The notes below the pieces were generated by a model. The model worked only from the letters and a program-made list of their open reading frames with translations. It was not told the origin of the DNA and ran no database searches. From assembly GCA_002686595.1 (NCBI GenBank), contig NYXZ01000047.1:1-38202 (forward strand): DNA of 38,202 bases, in the 5' to 3' direction. Below are positions 27,501-34,716 of the stretch, in pieces (within the stretch, counting starts at the first letter, position 1; each line of letters opens with the position of its first letter). The position numbers and the translations under genes were made by a program. The stretch is from Planctomycetota bacterium (GTDB taxonomy: Bacteria; Planctomycetota; UBA1135; GCA-002686595).

Positions 27501-28539
27501 CATTGATCGTTACGCCATCGCCCGCCACGGACTGACCATGGCCGCCGTACAAAATGTCATCGAAGTTGCCGTCGGCGGTCGGGCCGTGACCCACACAGTG
27601 GAAGGCCGCGAGCGCTACGCCGTGCGCGTGCGTTATCAACGGGAACTGCGGGATGACCTGGAAGGCCTCGGCCGCATCCTGGTGGCGACCCCGGCGGGAG
27701 CCCAGATCCCACTCTCCAGCCTGGCCCAGATCCGCTACGAGCGCGGCCCCATGGTGATCAAGAGTGAAGACACCTTCCTGCTCGGCTATGTGCTCTTCGA
27801 TCGCCTGCCCGAGTTGGCCGAAGTGGATGTGGTCCACGCCGCCCAAGCTCACCTGGAAACGGCCATCGAGAGCGGTGCCCTAGTCATCCCGGCCGGCGTC
27901 TCCTATTCCTTCACCGGCACCTTCGAACACCAACAGCGTTCCCAACGCACGCTGATGGTGGTCATCCCCGTGGCCCTGCTGGCGATCCTGCTCGTGCTCT
28001 ACCTGCAGTTCCGCTCCCTGGGCACGGCCAGCCTGGTCTTCAGCGGCATTGCCGTGGCCTGGGCCGGCGGCTTCCTGGCTCTGTGGCTCTACGGCCTGCC
28101 CGGCTTCCTGGATTTCGACATCGGCGGCGCCAACCTGCGCGATGTCTTCTCGATCCACACCATCCACCTCTCCGTGGCAGTCTGGGTCGGTTTCCTGGCC
28201 CTCTTCGGCATCGCCTCCGACGACGGCGTCCTGATCGCCACCTACCTGGACCAGACCTTCGCCGAGCGCAGCCCCAAGACGGTGAGCGCCATCCGCCAGG
28301 CCACACTGGAAGCCGGCCTGCGCCGGGTGCGTCCCTGCCTGATGACCAGCGCCACCACGCTCCTGGCCCTCTTGCCCGTGCTCAGTTCCAGCGGCCGCGG
28401 CGCGGATGTGATGGTCCCCATGGCCATCCCCACCTTCGGCGGCATGTTGGTGGTGGTTCTCTCCATGTATGTGGTGCCGGTGCTCTACTGCGCCCTGCGC
28501 GAGGGGGAGTTGAAACGGGGGGATAAAGCGGGGGGGTGA
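24529..28539 (+). CDS. CusA-type heavy-metal RND efflux pump, enlarged
   Basis: A 1336-residue inner-membrane proton-driven exporter; E. coli CusA has 1047. Conserved landmarks are GTPGVRTVRSFSFFGFSTIYVIFEE, LGPDATALGQVYWY, RSVQDWQVRYAL, the fourth-helix proton relay GTMVDMGVVLSEN (D505), GRLFGPLAWTKT, VGKLGRADT, IKVSGPD and LRRVRPCLMTSATT. The three methionines that bind Cu(I)/Ag(I) in CusA have counterparts here: M795 (LYMPTTMP), M845 (SMIETVIG) and M934 (VMLQTGM). The substrate is therefore most likely Cu(I)/Ag(I). Extra segments lie before YDRSELI (about residues 365-420), between membrane halves (about 610-740, with several extra hydrophobic stretches), around 855-905, and before the last helices (about 1190-1215). 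It is the last gene of the operon. Confidence 0.94.
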   Translation: MSPTDLDQRSPAKHGTPHEHRGPVAGVLRFCLENRPVVFLLTVLAIGWGLAVAPFDWNLGSLPRDPVAVDAIPDLGDNQQIVFTKWMGRSPQDVEDQLTYPLTVSLLGTPGVRTVRSFSFFGFSTIYVIFEEEMDFYESRSRLTEKLASLDTRLLPTGARPVLGPDATALGQVYWYTLEGRDPDGLPCGGWDLAELRSVQDWQVRYALLGAGNVSEVASIGGFTREYQVDVDPDAMRASGVSLEAILRAVGSSNVDVGARTMEINRAEYVIRGLGFIEELADLENAVVRVADGVPIRVRDVATVSSGPATRRGALDKGGAEAVGGVVVSRFGANPLETIQRVKAVIDEISPGLPTHVVLDWDLVTRAEAQSYARDSGFVPFLEDASGTSTAHLDHEAWVSHLRAHPRERWPNWVNLSQVTIQPFYDRSELIGETLQTLETALTEEVLVTVLVVILMAAHLGSSLLVGALLPLAVLFCFIAMKVFGVDANIVALSGIAIAIGTMVDMGVVLSENILRRLREAAPGVPRGPVLLNATVEVGSAVMTAVATTVLGFLPVFTMSGTEGRLFGPLAWTKTFALLAALVVALTILPPAMAMLFPDSALEERRRPTRRRHAIAILALAVGLWLLVQGHELPGLMLLGLGLFAPLRTFFGNLNPGPATKLVNGLVAGAVTVLLARHWAPLGVEAGNATNLIFVAVCVGGLLGLFALVQRSYARVLNWCLAHKLAFLSLPGLLLLFALCIWLGFARTFAFLPGAPAEEGTGLRASTLWQSLDEVLPGLGQEFMPALDEGAFLYMPTTMPHASLGETMDVMSWQDRSIGAIPEVDLVVGKLGRADTPLDPAPVSMIETVIGYKSEYRMGADGRVALFAYDNKLLEFFRDDTGELIPAADGRPFRQWREHIKTPDDIWAEILAAAEIPGTTSAPKLQPIETRLVMLQTGMRAPMGIKVSGPDLATIQDVGLALEGLLKEVPGVKTSAVFADRIVGKPYIELDIDRYAIARHGLTMAAVQNVIEVAVGGRAVTHTVEGRERYAVRVRYQRELRDDLEGLGRILVATPAGAQIPLSSLAQIRYERGPMVIKSEDTFLLGYVLFDRLPELAEVDVVHAAQAHLETAIESGALVIPAGVSYSFTGTFEHQQRSQRTLMVVIPVALLAILLVLYLQFRSLGTASLVFSGIAVAWAGGFLALWLYGLPGFLDFDIGGANLRDVFSIHTIHLSVAVWVGFLALFGIASDDGVLIATYLDQTFAERSPKTVSAIRQATLEAGLRRVRPCLMTSATTLLALLPVLSSSGRGADVMVPMAIPTFGGMLVVVLSMYVVPVLYCALREGELKRGDKAGG

Positions 28540-28562
28540 AGCGGTTGATTGACATCTGAAAT

Positions 28563-28577
28563 GGCCCATAACGGGCC
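28563..28577 (+). terminator. Weak hairpin after the cus operon
   Basis: GGCCC, a 5-base loop and GGGCC lie 23 bases past the CusA-like stop. There is no T run. Confidence 0.25.
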
Positions 28578-28682
28578 CTAGCGCACCTCCCGAGGCACAT
28601 ACTCCAGTGGGAATGTGGCGGGGGTCGATAACCAGTCCGGGCGCAGCCACCCGGTCCCAGGCATCGGTCGACGCCCTTCCCC

Positions 28683-29984
28683 ATGTCCCCGTCCGTTCCC
28701 CAATCGCGACCTCCCTACCTGCGGCTCTTCGCCCGCAGCCTGCTCGCCATGCTCGCCACGGCGGTCCTGGTCGAGGGTGGCATCCGCACCTGGCTCTGGG
28801 CTGGCGGAAACCCCTTCAGCAGCGCGGACGCGGCAGAGGAGGTGCACTCCATCCTCCAGGGCATGTTGGGATTGGCGGCGGGGATTGAACTCGAAGCTTC
28901 CCCCGCGCCCGCCGACGGCGAACCGGCCCGTCAGCGCCGCGGACCTCGCTACAAGCTCCACCCCTACACGGGCTTCAACCACAACCAGGGCTTGGCCAAC
29001 AACGAGGAAGCCATCAAGTACTTCAACGCCGGCCAACCTGCCGGCGAGTACAGCGTCTTCTTCCTCGGCGGCTCCGTGGCCGCCGGATTCCAGGCAGGCG
29101 CGGAGTCCAACATGCAGGAGCTGTTTTCCGAAGGCCTGGGGCTTGGCAAGCGGCGCCTGCGCCTCTTCGGTCTGGCTGTCCCAGGCCACAAACAACCCCA
29201 GCAACTCCTGGCCCTCACTTACCTCGTTTCCCAAGGGTGTCGCCCGGACTTGGTTATCAACCTGGACGGTCTGAACGAACTGCGTATCTCCCAAACAAAC
29301 GCCCGGGCCGGCATTGACCCGAGCTTCCCATCCGTGGGCCACTGGGCCTCGCTGTTGGGGGCCGGGACCGAGGACCACAACCCCGAGCTCACCTACGCTC
29401 GCCTGCGGCCCCAACAGGAGGCGGCGCAACTGGGTGCCGCCGCCCTCGAGAACGGCTCTCTCAAAAGCGCCGCCCTCTCCCTCTTGACGCTCTCCCGACT
29501 GCGTGCCCTGCAGGTGGAATGGGCCGCGGCCCAGGCCGCGAGCACGGGGGCCCAGGCGGTCGCACAACAAACGGCCGAGGCGGCCGGCTTCGGCACCGAG
29601 ACACGCAAAAGCCGGGCCCTGGAACAGGCAGTAGACTGTTGGTTCAACTCATCCCTGGCCATGCACGGGCTCTGTGAATCCCTGGGCATCAGATACATGC
29701 ACTGGCTCCAGCCCACCCTGCACGATCTCGGCTCGAAGCCGGTCCATCCCGTGGAACAACGCGTGGGCATCGGAGCGGGCGGCCTGAACCCGGCGGTGGT
29801 GTCGGGATATCCCTTGCTGCGAAAACGCCTGGCGGATCTACAGCAGCTGGGCGTGGAAGCCCTCAACACATCCGATGCCTTCATCCAAGAAGAGGATCGC
29901 ATCTACCGCGACAGCTGCCACCTCACCAGCCGGGGCAACCGTCTGCTCTTGGAACGCGTCGTAGCTCTGGTCGCGGAACGCTAG
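28683..29984 (+). CDS. Membrane-anchored SGNH/GDSL-like hydrolase
   Basis: A 433-residue protein with an N-terminal membrane anchor (about residues 15-33) and an SGNH-like fold. It shows FFLGGSVAAGFQAG with the presumed nucleophile S131, LVINLDGLNEL (block III region), and the C-terminal D410-x-x-H413 of DSCHLTSRGNRLLLE. Enzymes of this group act as esterases or O-acetyl transferases/esterases on envelope glycans, so its site is probably periplasmic. An Ala-rich segment lies near residues 255-310. The stop codon TAG falls inside the left terminal repeat of the mobile-like element at 29981-30242. The natural C-terminus may therefore have been trimmed by insertion, although the catalytic block is complete. 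Confidence 0.72.
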   Translation: MSPSVPQSRPPYLRLFARSLLAMLATAVLVEGGIRTWLWAGGNPFSSADAAEEVHSILQGMLGLAAGIELEASPAPADGEPARQRRGPRYKLHPYTGFNHNQGLANNEEAIKYFNAGQPAGEYSVFFLGGSVAAGFQAGAESNMQELFSEGLGLGKRRLRLFGLAVPGHKQPQQLLALTYLVSQGCRPDLVINLDGLNELRISQTNARAGIDPSFPSVGHWASLLGAGTEDHNPELTYARLRPQQEAAQLGAAALENGSLKSAALSLLTLSRLRALQVEWAAAQAASTGAQAVAQQTAEAAGFGTETRKSRALEQAVDCWFNSSLAMHGLCESLGIRYMHWLQPTLHDLGSKPVHPVEQRVGIGAGGLNPAVVSGYPLLRKRLADLQQLGVEALNTSDAFIQEEDRIYRDSCHLTSRGNRLLLERVVALVAER

Positions 29985-30242
29985 GAGTCCGTTGAAAAAG
30001 TCCCGTCGCGAGGCGTAGCCCCTGGCGGCGAAGTCATTTGCGGCGAAGTCATTTGCGGCGAAGTCATTTGCGGCGAAGTCATTTGCGGCGAGGCAAGGCC
30101 ATCGGCGACGAGGCGGGGAAGGCGTGACGGCGCAAGCGGCCCGTAGGGCCGCTCCGCACGGCTCGGCGAGCCTGACGCAGCCGTCAGCGTAAATGGCGTC
30201 GATGGCATCGCCGTAGCAGGGCGTTTATGAACGGGCTGCTAG
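29981..30242. mobile_element. MITE-like non-coding element with 20-bp imperfect terminal inverted repeats
   Basis: The left end CTAGGAGTCCGTTGAAAAAG (29981-30000) pairs with the right end GTTTATGAACGGGCTGCTAG (30223-30242) at 15 of 20 positions. Inside are further nested inverted arms: TGACGGC (30125-30131) with GCCGTCA (30180-30186), and a perfect 8-base hairpin AGCGGCCC-GTA-GGGCCGCT (30135-30153). Four perfect 15-bp repeats lie at 30025-30084. No transposase is encoded; the only open frames translate the repeats. The element supplies the stop codon of the SGNH-like gene. It fills most of the 357-base gap to the next gene. Confidence 0.65.
30025..30084. repeat. Four perfect 15-bp repeats inside the MITE-like element
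   Basis: GCGGCGAAGTCATTT is repeated four times without a mismatch, with a partial fifth copy to 30091. The sharp identity suggests recent slippage expansion. Confidence 0.95.
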
Positions 30243-30292
30243 GACCGAAGAGGCGCGCAGTAGCCTTGTCCTTCGGCTCGTGCCCAAGGCAC

Positions 30293-30298
30293 CCTATG
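30293..30298 (+). promoter_or_regulatory. Possible -10 element for the 200-residue membrane protein
   Basis: TATGCT is preceded after 17 bases by TTCGGC. It would give a leader of about 37 bases before the ATG at 30342, unlike the leaderless genes. Confidence 0.3.
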
Positions 30299-30341
30299 CT
30301 CTCACTGCGCGACGCTCCACGCACCTTCCACCGCCGCTCCC

Positions 30342-30944
30342 ATGCACCTGCCCTCCGCCCTCGACATCCTGGCCAAGACCCCTGTTCTTCTCCTGACCGG
30401 CGCCATCACCCTGGTCATCCCACTCCAAATGGTTGGCACACTGGCGCCCCTGGGAGGCACCGCTGGTCTGGTGGAACTGCAACTCACGCCGGATGTCGAT
30501 TCCTATCTGGAGATCGTCACCGCCTGGGGCCCCGCGGGCCGGCGCGCCCTGGCCAGTCATTTCAGCGGCGACTTCATCTTCATGCTGGCCTACGCCCTTT
30601 GCGGCCTGGGCTTGCTGCGGCGCTTGACGGAACCGGCCCAGCCCGGGCCAGTGACAGCGGGGGAGGACGGGACACAGCAGGATTCCTGTCCCCGAGCCTC
30701 CGGCCAGAGCGCGCCGATACGCATGGCCCAACGCCTGCTGCCACTGCCCGCACTCATCGCCATCAGCGACCTGGCCGAGACCCTCTTCCACGGCCTGCTG
30801 CTCGCCAATTGGCAGGCCCCATCCCAAGCCGTCCTCACGCTGGCCTACAGCTTGAATGTCATCAAGTGGAGCCTGGCCGCGCTCTTCCTGACACTCCTGC
30901 TCATTCTCCTGGGCGCCAGAGTTGCCCGCGGGTCGCGGGGCTGA
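30342..30944 (+). CDS. Hypothetical four-helix membrane protein
   Basis: A 200-residue protein with hydrophobic segments near residues 12-37, 75-93, 130-152 and 168-192 and a polar central loop. It has no recognised motif. Features such as SGDFIFMLAYALCGLGLLRRL and LIAISDLAETLFHGLLL are reminiscent of small uncharacterised inner-membrane proteins. Its 3' end overlaps the convergent lipoprotein gene by 44 bases. Confidence 0.6.
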   Translation: MHLPSALDILAKTPVLLLTGAITLVIPLQMVGTLAPLGGTAGLVELQLTPDVDSYLEIVTAWGPAGRRALASHFSGDFIFMLAYALCGLGLLRRLTEPAQPGPVTAGEDGTQQDSCPRASGQSAPIRMAQRLLPLPALIAISDLAETLFHGLLLANWQAPSQAVLTLAYSLNVIKWSLAALFLTLLLILLGARVARGSRG

Positions 30945-31635
30945 GCCCGGGATCGAGGACCAGTCCAAGGGCGAGGCCCAGGCCAGAAACGGGATCCGGG
31001 GACAACCCCGGGGGCAGCCCTGCGCCTCGCTCCCCCAGACCGCCCGCTTGACCTTCCCAGCGGAGCTCACCGATGACTTGCCCTCCGGTGTAGCTCCCAT
31101 ACTCCCAGCCCCACTCCACATCGACCAACTTCACTGTTCCCCCATTGCCCCTGGCGAGAACCCAGTCCCCGTTTCTCCAAGAGGCGTCCGCCGCACCCAG
31201 ATCGCGCCCTCCTCGCGCCCCATTGTTCCCCCGCCGCGGCAAGTACACGCCGACCTCACTGCGATGAATGCCCGATCCCCAGGAGGCGGTGTAGAGCAAC
31301 TCCTGCACACCATCCCCGTCCAAGTCCGCCCCCAACACAGACAACAGACCATGGCCACCGAAGCAGTTGCCGATGGGAACCAGCTCTTCCCCATCCAGCA
31401 CCCAGCCCTGCCCCTCGGCAAAACTCCCCACACTCCGAAACACGCGCAGGCCCATGCTCCGCGCTTCGGCTTCCGTAACCTCCTCCAGCTCAATGATCAC
31501 CGCCGGATTGAGCTGCGGCTTGGCTGCTCGCATCCAATCCAAGGCCCGCGCCTCCACCGCCACCAGCCCCAGCTCCCCACTCCCCTGGCAAGCGCCGAGA
31601 GCAAGCGTCAGCAATAGAAGCAGGGAGAGCCGCAT
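30901..31635 (-). CDS. Putative lipoprotein with a VCBS/FG-GAP-like calcium site
   Basis: A 244-residue protein beginning with a lipoprotein signal (MRLSLLLLLTLALGAC, lipobox LGAC, C16). The body contains LGADLDGDGVQELLYTASWGSG, an Asp-rich D-x-D-x-D-G calcium-binding turn typical of FG-GAP/VCBS propeller blades. A conserved-looking end, WEYGSYTGGQVIGELRW, precedes a Gly/Leu/Pro-rich tail from about residue 200. The tail overlaps the opposite-strand membrane gene and looks like a low-complexity read-through extension. The function is unknown. Confidence 0.65.
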   Translation of the reverse strand: MRLSLLLLLTLALGACQGSGELGLVAVEARALDWMRAAKPQLNPAVIIELEEVTEAEARSMGLRVFRSVGSFAEGQGWVLDGEELVPIGNCFGGHGLLSVLGADLDGDGVQELLYTASWGSGIHRSEVGVYLPRRGNNGARGGRDLGAADASWRNGDWVLARGNGGTVKLVDVEWGWEYGSYTGGQVIGELRWEGQAGGLGERGAGLPPGLSPDPVSGLGLALGLVLDPGLSPATRGQLWRPGE

Positions 31636-31677
31636 GACCCAACTACGGTTACGCCTTTACGCCGTTAGGCAAAACCC

Positions 31678-31697
31678 GAGAGACCGTCTGGTCTCTC
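31678..31697. terminator. Perfect 8-base-stem hairpin upstream of the lipoprotein gene
   Basis: GAGAGACC-GTCT-GGTCTCTC on the plus strand. Read on the minus strand it is followed by GGGTTTTGCC, so it resembles an intrinsic terminator or attenuator placed 43 bases upstream of the lipoprotein ATG. Nothing else was seen in 31636-31912. Confidence 0.4.
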
Positions 31698-31912
31698 CAG
31701 CGGCGCAGTGTCAGCCCGTTTCCAATCCGGCTGCCCTCACTAACATCACATCACCATGGAGCCACAGTCCAAGCTGATACTCCCGGCCAGGCGGATCGGG
31801 CAGAGGGCTTGCTGGCGCCACTTGCCGCAGCCCATGACCTTCTCCAAGCGCTCATCTGCCGCACCTGAATCCGCCCATCGCACTTGCCCCTTGCCCCTTG
31901 CCCCCAGACTGC

Positions 31913-31918
31913 TACTCT
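31913..31918 (+). promoter_or_regulatory. -10 element for a leaderless sulfatase-like transcript
   Basis: TACTCT ends exactly 6 bases before the ATG at 31925. TTGCCC (31891-31896) lies 16 bases upstream as a partial -35. Confidence 0.5.
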
Positions 31919-31924
31919 TAGGCC

Positions 31925-33871
31925 ATGGGCGGCGACTGGAGCAACGCCTCGACCACAGTCGAAGGGGGGAGCACCCGGGCCTCAACAGCCGCCTGCTTTC
32001 TCACACTCCTGGGACTGTGGCTCGCGGCCTGCGGCGTGCAGACGGTGGAAGTAGTCGGTCAGCGCGAGGCCTGGGCCGCCCGGAGCTCCCTGTTGATTCC
32101 CCAGCCGCCCCCTGAACAGCTTGTGACCACCGGTGGCGCTGGGGCGGAAATCGGCTACTTCAAATGCGACGGGGGACAGCAAAAAGGTGGCGGCCCCCGG
32201 CCAGGCCTGCGCCTCCCGCCGCCTGGGGAACTGCACTTGATACTGCCGGAGGACCGCCACCCGCGGGCCCGCCTCTTTATTGAGCTGGGCCTGGAGCCAG
32301 GAGCCCACCGGCGTAGGGGACGGCGAGAGGTGCGCTTTGAGATTGAGCTCGACGGGCAACTGGCCGGAAGCGCCACGCGCTTTTTCGGCAACGATACGCA
32401 GGCAGCCGAGCGCCTCTGGCTTCCCCTGGATGTAGCCCTGGGCGACGCCCGCCGCCTCACCTTGCGTTCATCCCTGGAACAAGGGGCACGCAAGGACCTC
32501 GGAGCTGTTTTCGCATCCCTGGAGTTGCGCGAGCCGAGGGCGGTGAGCCGTACTCTTTCGACCGCGGACCATCCCAACATTGTCTACGTTGTGATCGACA
32601 CACTGCGGGCCGATCGCCTGGAGCCCTATGGCTACCGACGCCCGACCAGCGCCACCCTGAGCAAACTGGCCGAGGATGGCACACTTTTCTAACGGGCACT
32701 GGCGCCTGCCCCATGGACGCTACCCTCCACCGCCACGCTGTTGAGCGGCTTGGATCCCCTGCGCCACGGTTTCGTCAACTACAACTCCAGCTTCCTGCAT
32801 TACGCGGACACCACCCTGGCTGAAGTTTGTCGCAGCGCCGGCCTGCATACCGCGGCCTTCATCGCCAACCCGATCCTGAGCCCCGGCCTGAACTTCGACC
32901 AGGGCTTCGATGAGTACCACGAGTTGCACCTGGCCCGGGGCAGTGAACTCATCGCCCAGGCGCGTCCCTTCTTGGAAGAGCGGGGCGACGAGCGCTTCCT
33001 GCTCTACCTGCACCTCTTCGATCCCCATCGACCCTACGTGCCCCTCGCAACAGACGCGGCGGCGCTCTGCGACCCGAAACCGCCGGACTACACCGTGGGA
33101 GATGGAGTCGCCTTGACCCGTGCCCTGTACGGGGGCGAGGAGGTCGACGAAACCAGACGCCAGAGCGCTATCGCCTTCGAGTCCCAGTGCTATGACGCGG
33201 AGGTCGCAGGTTGCGACCGGGCCCTGGACGAGTTGCTGCAACTCTTGACGGAACTCTCGCTGCGGGAGCGCACGGTGATGGTGATCACTTCCGATCATGG
33301 CGAAGCCTTCGGGGAACACGGCCGCCTGGGGCACAGCAATGGGCTCTACGATTCCATGCTCCATGTCCCGCTACTTTTCCACGGCCCCGGAGTGCCGCAG
33401 GGAGAGCGACGCTCGGCCAGCGTGGAGCTGAAGGACGTGCCTCGCACCTTGGCAGAGGTCGCGCACCTGCCGGGGGCCGGCGACCTGGCGGGGAGCAATC
33501 TGCTGGGGGCCGGCAGCGCTCCGCGCGACGGCGAGTTGCTTTTCAGTTCGACCTGGCTGGGGCAACAGCCCTTCCCGGATGAAAAGCGCCTGGAAGAAGT
33601 CGGACGCGTCTTCAGGGTCCAGTCCCAGGATTGGACCCTGGTTTGGACACCCCGCGGCGACGGCGAAGGGGATGACTTGCTCGAACTCATCTCTCCGCGG
33701 GACGATCCTTTTCATCCCATCAACCACGCCGCCGACCACCCCGAGGTTGCCCGCCGCTTGCGTTCCGCCATCGTCACCTGGATGACCAGCACCCAACGAG
33801 ATCGCGGGACACACCTGAGTGGCGAAGGCACGCTGGATTTCCTGCGTGCCCTGGGCTATGCCGGCGACTGA
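31925..33871 (+). pseudogene. Sulfatase-superfamily lipoprotein gene with one in-frame TAA
   Basis: One reading frame of 649 codons encodes an alkaline-phosphatase/sulfatase-superfamily lipoprotein. It starts with a signal peptide with lipobox LAAC. A beta-rich N-terminal domain follows, then the catalytic domain: NIVYVVIDTLRADRLEPYG (D225), then RALAPAPWTLPSTATLLSGLDPLRHG (T265 at the nucleophile position), then VITSDHGEAFGEHG (metal ligands). Codon 256, between GTLF and RALAPAPW, is TAA (32690-32692). The frame continues without any other lesion to 33871, so a single base change from a sense codon such as GAA, CAA or AAA explains it. The nucleophile position is Thr rather than Cys/Ser, so no formylglycine is expected. 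It may be a recent nonsense mutation, a sequencing error or a read-through site. Without read-through, a 255-residue fragment lacking the catalytic core results. Confidence 0.85.
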
Positions 33872-33927
33872 TAGGGAGTGACTCTTCCAGCTGCCGATTT
33901 GGTGTGGCCGGGAGCGCCACTCCGTAT

Positions 33928-34575
33928 TCACAGGAACGAGACGAGTCCGCTGGACAGGTCGTATTCGGCTTGAACGACGAGCAGCTCGCCGGCCTGGGAG
34001 TAGGCTGCCAACAGACCTGAGGTCGACAGTAGCTCTCGGGCGGTTGCTTTTGTGTTTGCTTTCACAGCGCGCCCTAACAGGTCTTCCCGATCGTGCGCGG
34101 TATCTGCTTGGGTCCTGACGAGACCTTCGACGGCGGGGCGAATGCGTGCAAGCACCGAGGCCAGGTTGCTGTCGGAACCGGAACCGCCAGTCACTGGGCC
34201 CGCACCATCGGCGGAGGATTCGTTGAGGACTTCATCCAGCGCCGCCGTAACCGCCCCACAACCAGAGTGCCCGAGCACCACGACCAGTTTTGTACCCAGG
34301 TGCTTCACGGCGTATTCGACACTTGCAACCTGGGAAGGGGCCGCGATGTTCCCCGCCACGCGCACCACAAACAGCTCGCCCAGGCCACAGTCAAAGACGA
34401 TTTCCGCCGGCACCCGCGAGTCGGAACAGCCGAGGATAACGGCGAAGGGAGCCTGTCCCGCGGCCAACTCCCGGCGCCGAGCGGGATCGACCACGGTAGC
34501 GCGCAGGGGCGCGCCCTCTGCATAGCGTCGGTTCCCCGCCCGCAGGCGCTCAAGGGCGTTTTCCATGGACTCCAT
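33928..34575 (-). CDS. Beta-class carbonic anhydrase
   Basis: A 215-residue enzyme that interconverts CO2 and bicarbonate in the cytoplasm. It has the zinc ligands and dyad of the class: ILGCSDSRVP (C50, D52, R54) and LGHSGCGAV (H103, C106). The N-terminal helix MENALERLRAGNRRYAEG is typical. The ATG at 34575 is supported by TATGCT ending 6 bases upstream, with TCGACT 17 bases further; an upstream in-frame ATG at 34629 would span that promoter. A short Ser/Gly-rich loop (SSADGAGPVTGGSGSDSN) near residue 125 is longer than usual. Confidence 0.95.
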   Translation of the reverse strand: MESMENALERLRAGNRRYAEGAPLRATVVDPARRRELAAGQAPFAVILGCSDSRVPAEIVFDCGLGELFVVRVAGNIAAPSQVASVEYAVKHLGTKLVVVLGHSGCGAVTAALDEVLNESSADGAGPVTGGSGSDSNLASVLARIRPAVEGLVRTQADTAHDREDLLGRAVKANTKATARELLSTSGLLAAYSQAGELLVVQAEYDLSSGLVSFL

Positions 34576-34581
34576 CGGGCC

Positions 34582-34610
34582 AGCATAGGAATCGCCGCCC
34601 GCCCAGTCGA
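34582..34610 (-). promoter_or_regulatory. Promoter for a leaderless carbonic anhydrase transcript
   Basis: On the minus strand TCGACT (34610-34605), a 17-base spacer and TATGCT (34587-34582) end 6 bases before the ATG at 34575. This is the best -35/-10 pair in the window. Confidence 0.6.
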
Positions 34611-34716
34611 CACGCATTCCCAAGGTCATGGTCGCTTTGGCGCCGAACTGGAAAACGCCGCAGCTGCATTACTCCCTGCAGGAATCCCACCGCCCTCGGC
34701 CTGCGCTCTGTTCGAG

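Noticed and set aside
28578-29570. A 330-codon open frame antisense to the SGNH-like gene
   Set aside because: The plus-strand protein has signal anchor, GGS and DxxH motifs; the antisense product shows none.
29981-30208. A 75-codon minus-strand frame with repeated SPQMT peptides
   Set aside because: It only translates the 15-bp repeats and arms of the MITE-like element.
31655-31735. GGCAAAACC ... GGCGCAG resembling a c-di-GMP-I riboswitch
   Set aside because: The GNRA tetraloop, its receptor and the GACGCAAAGCC strand are missing; only the hairpin itself is supported.
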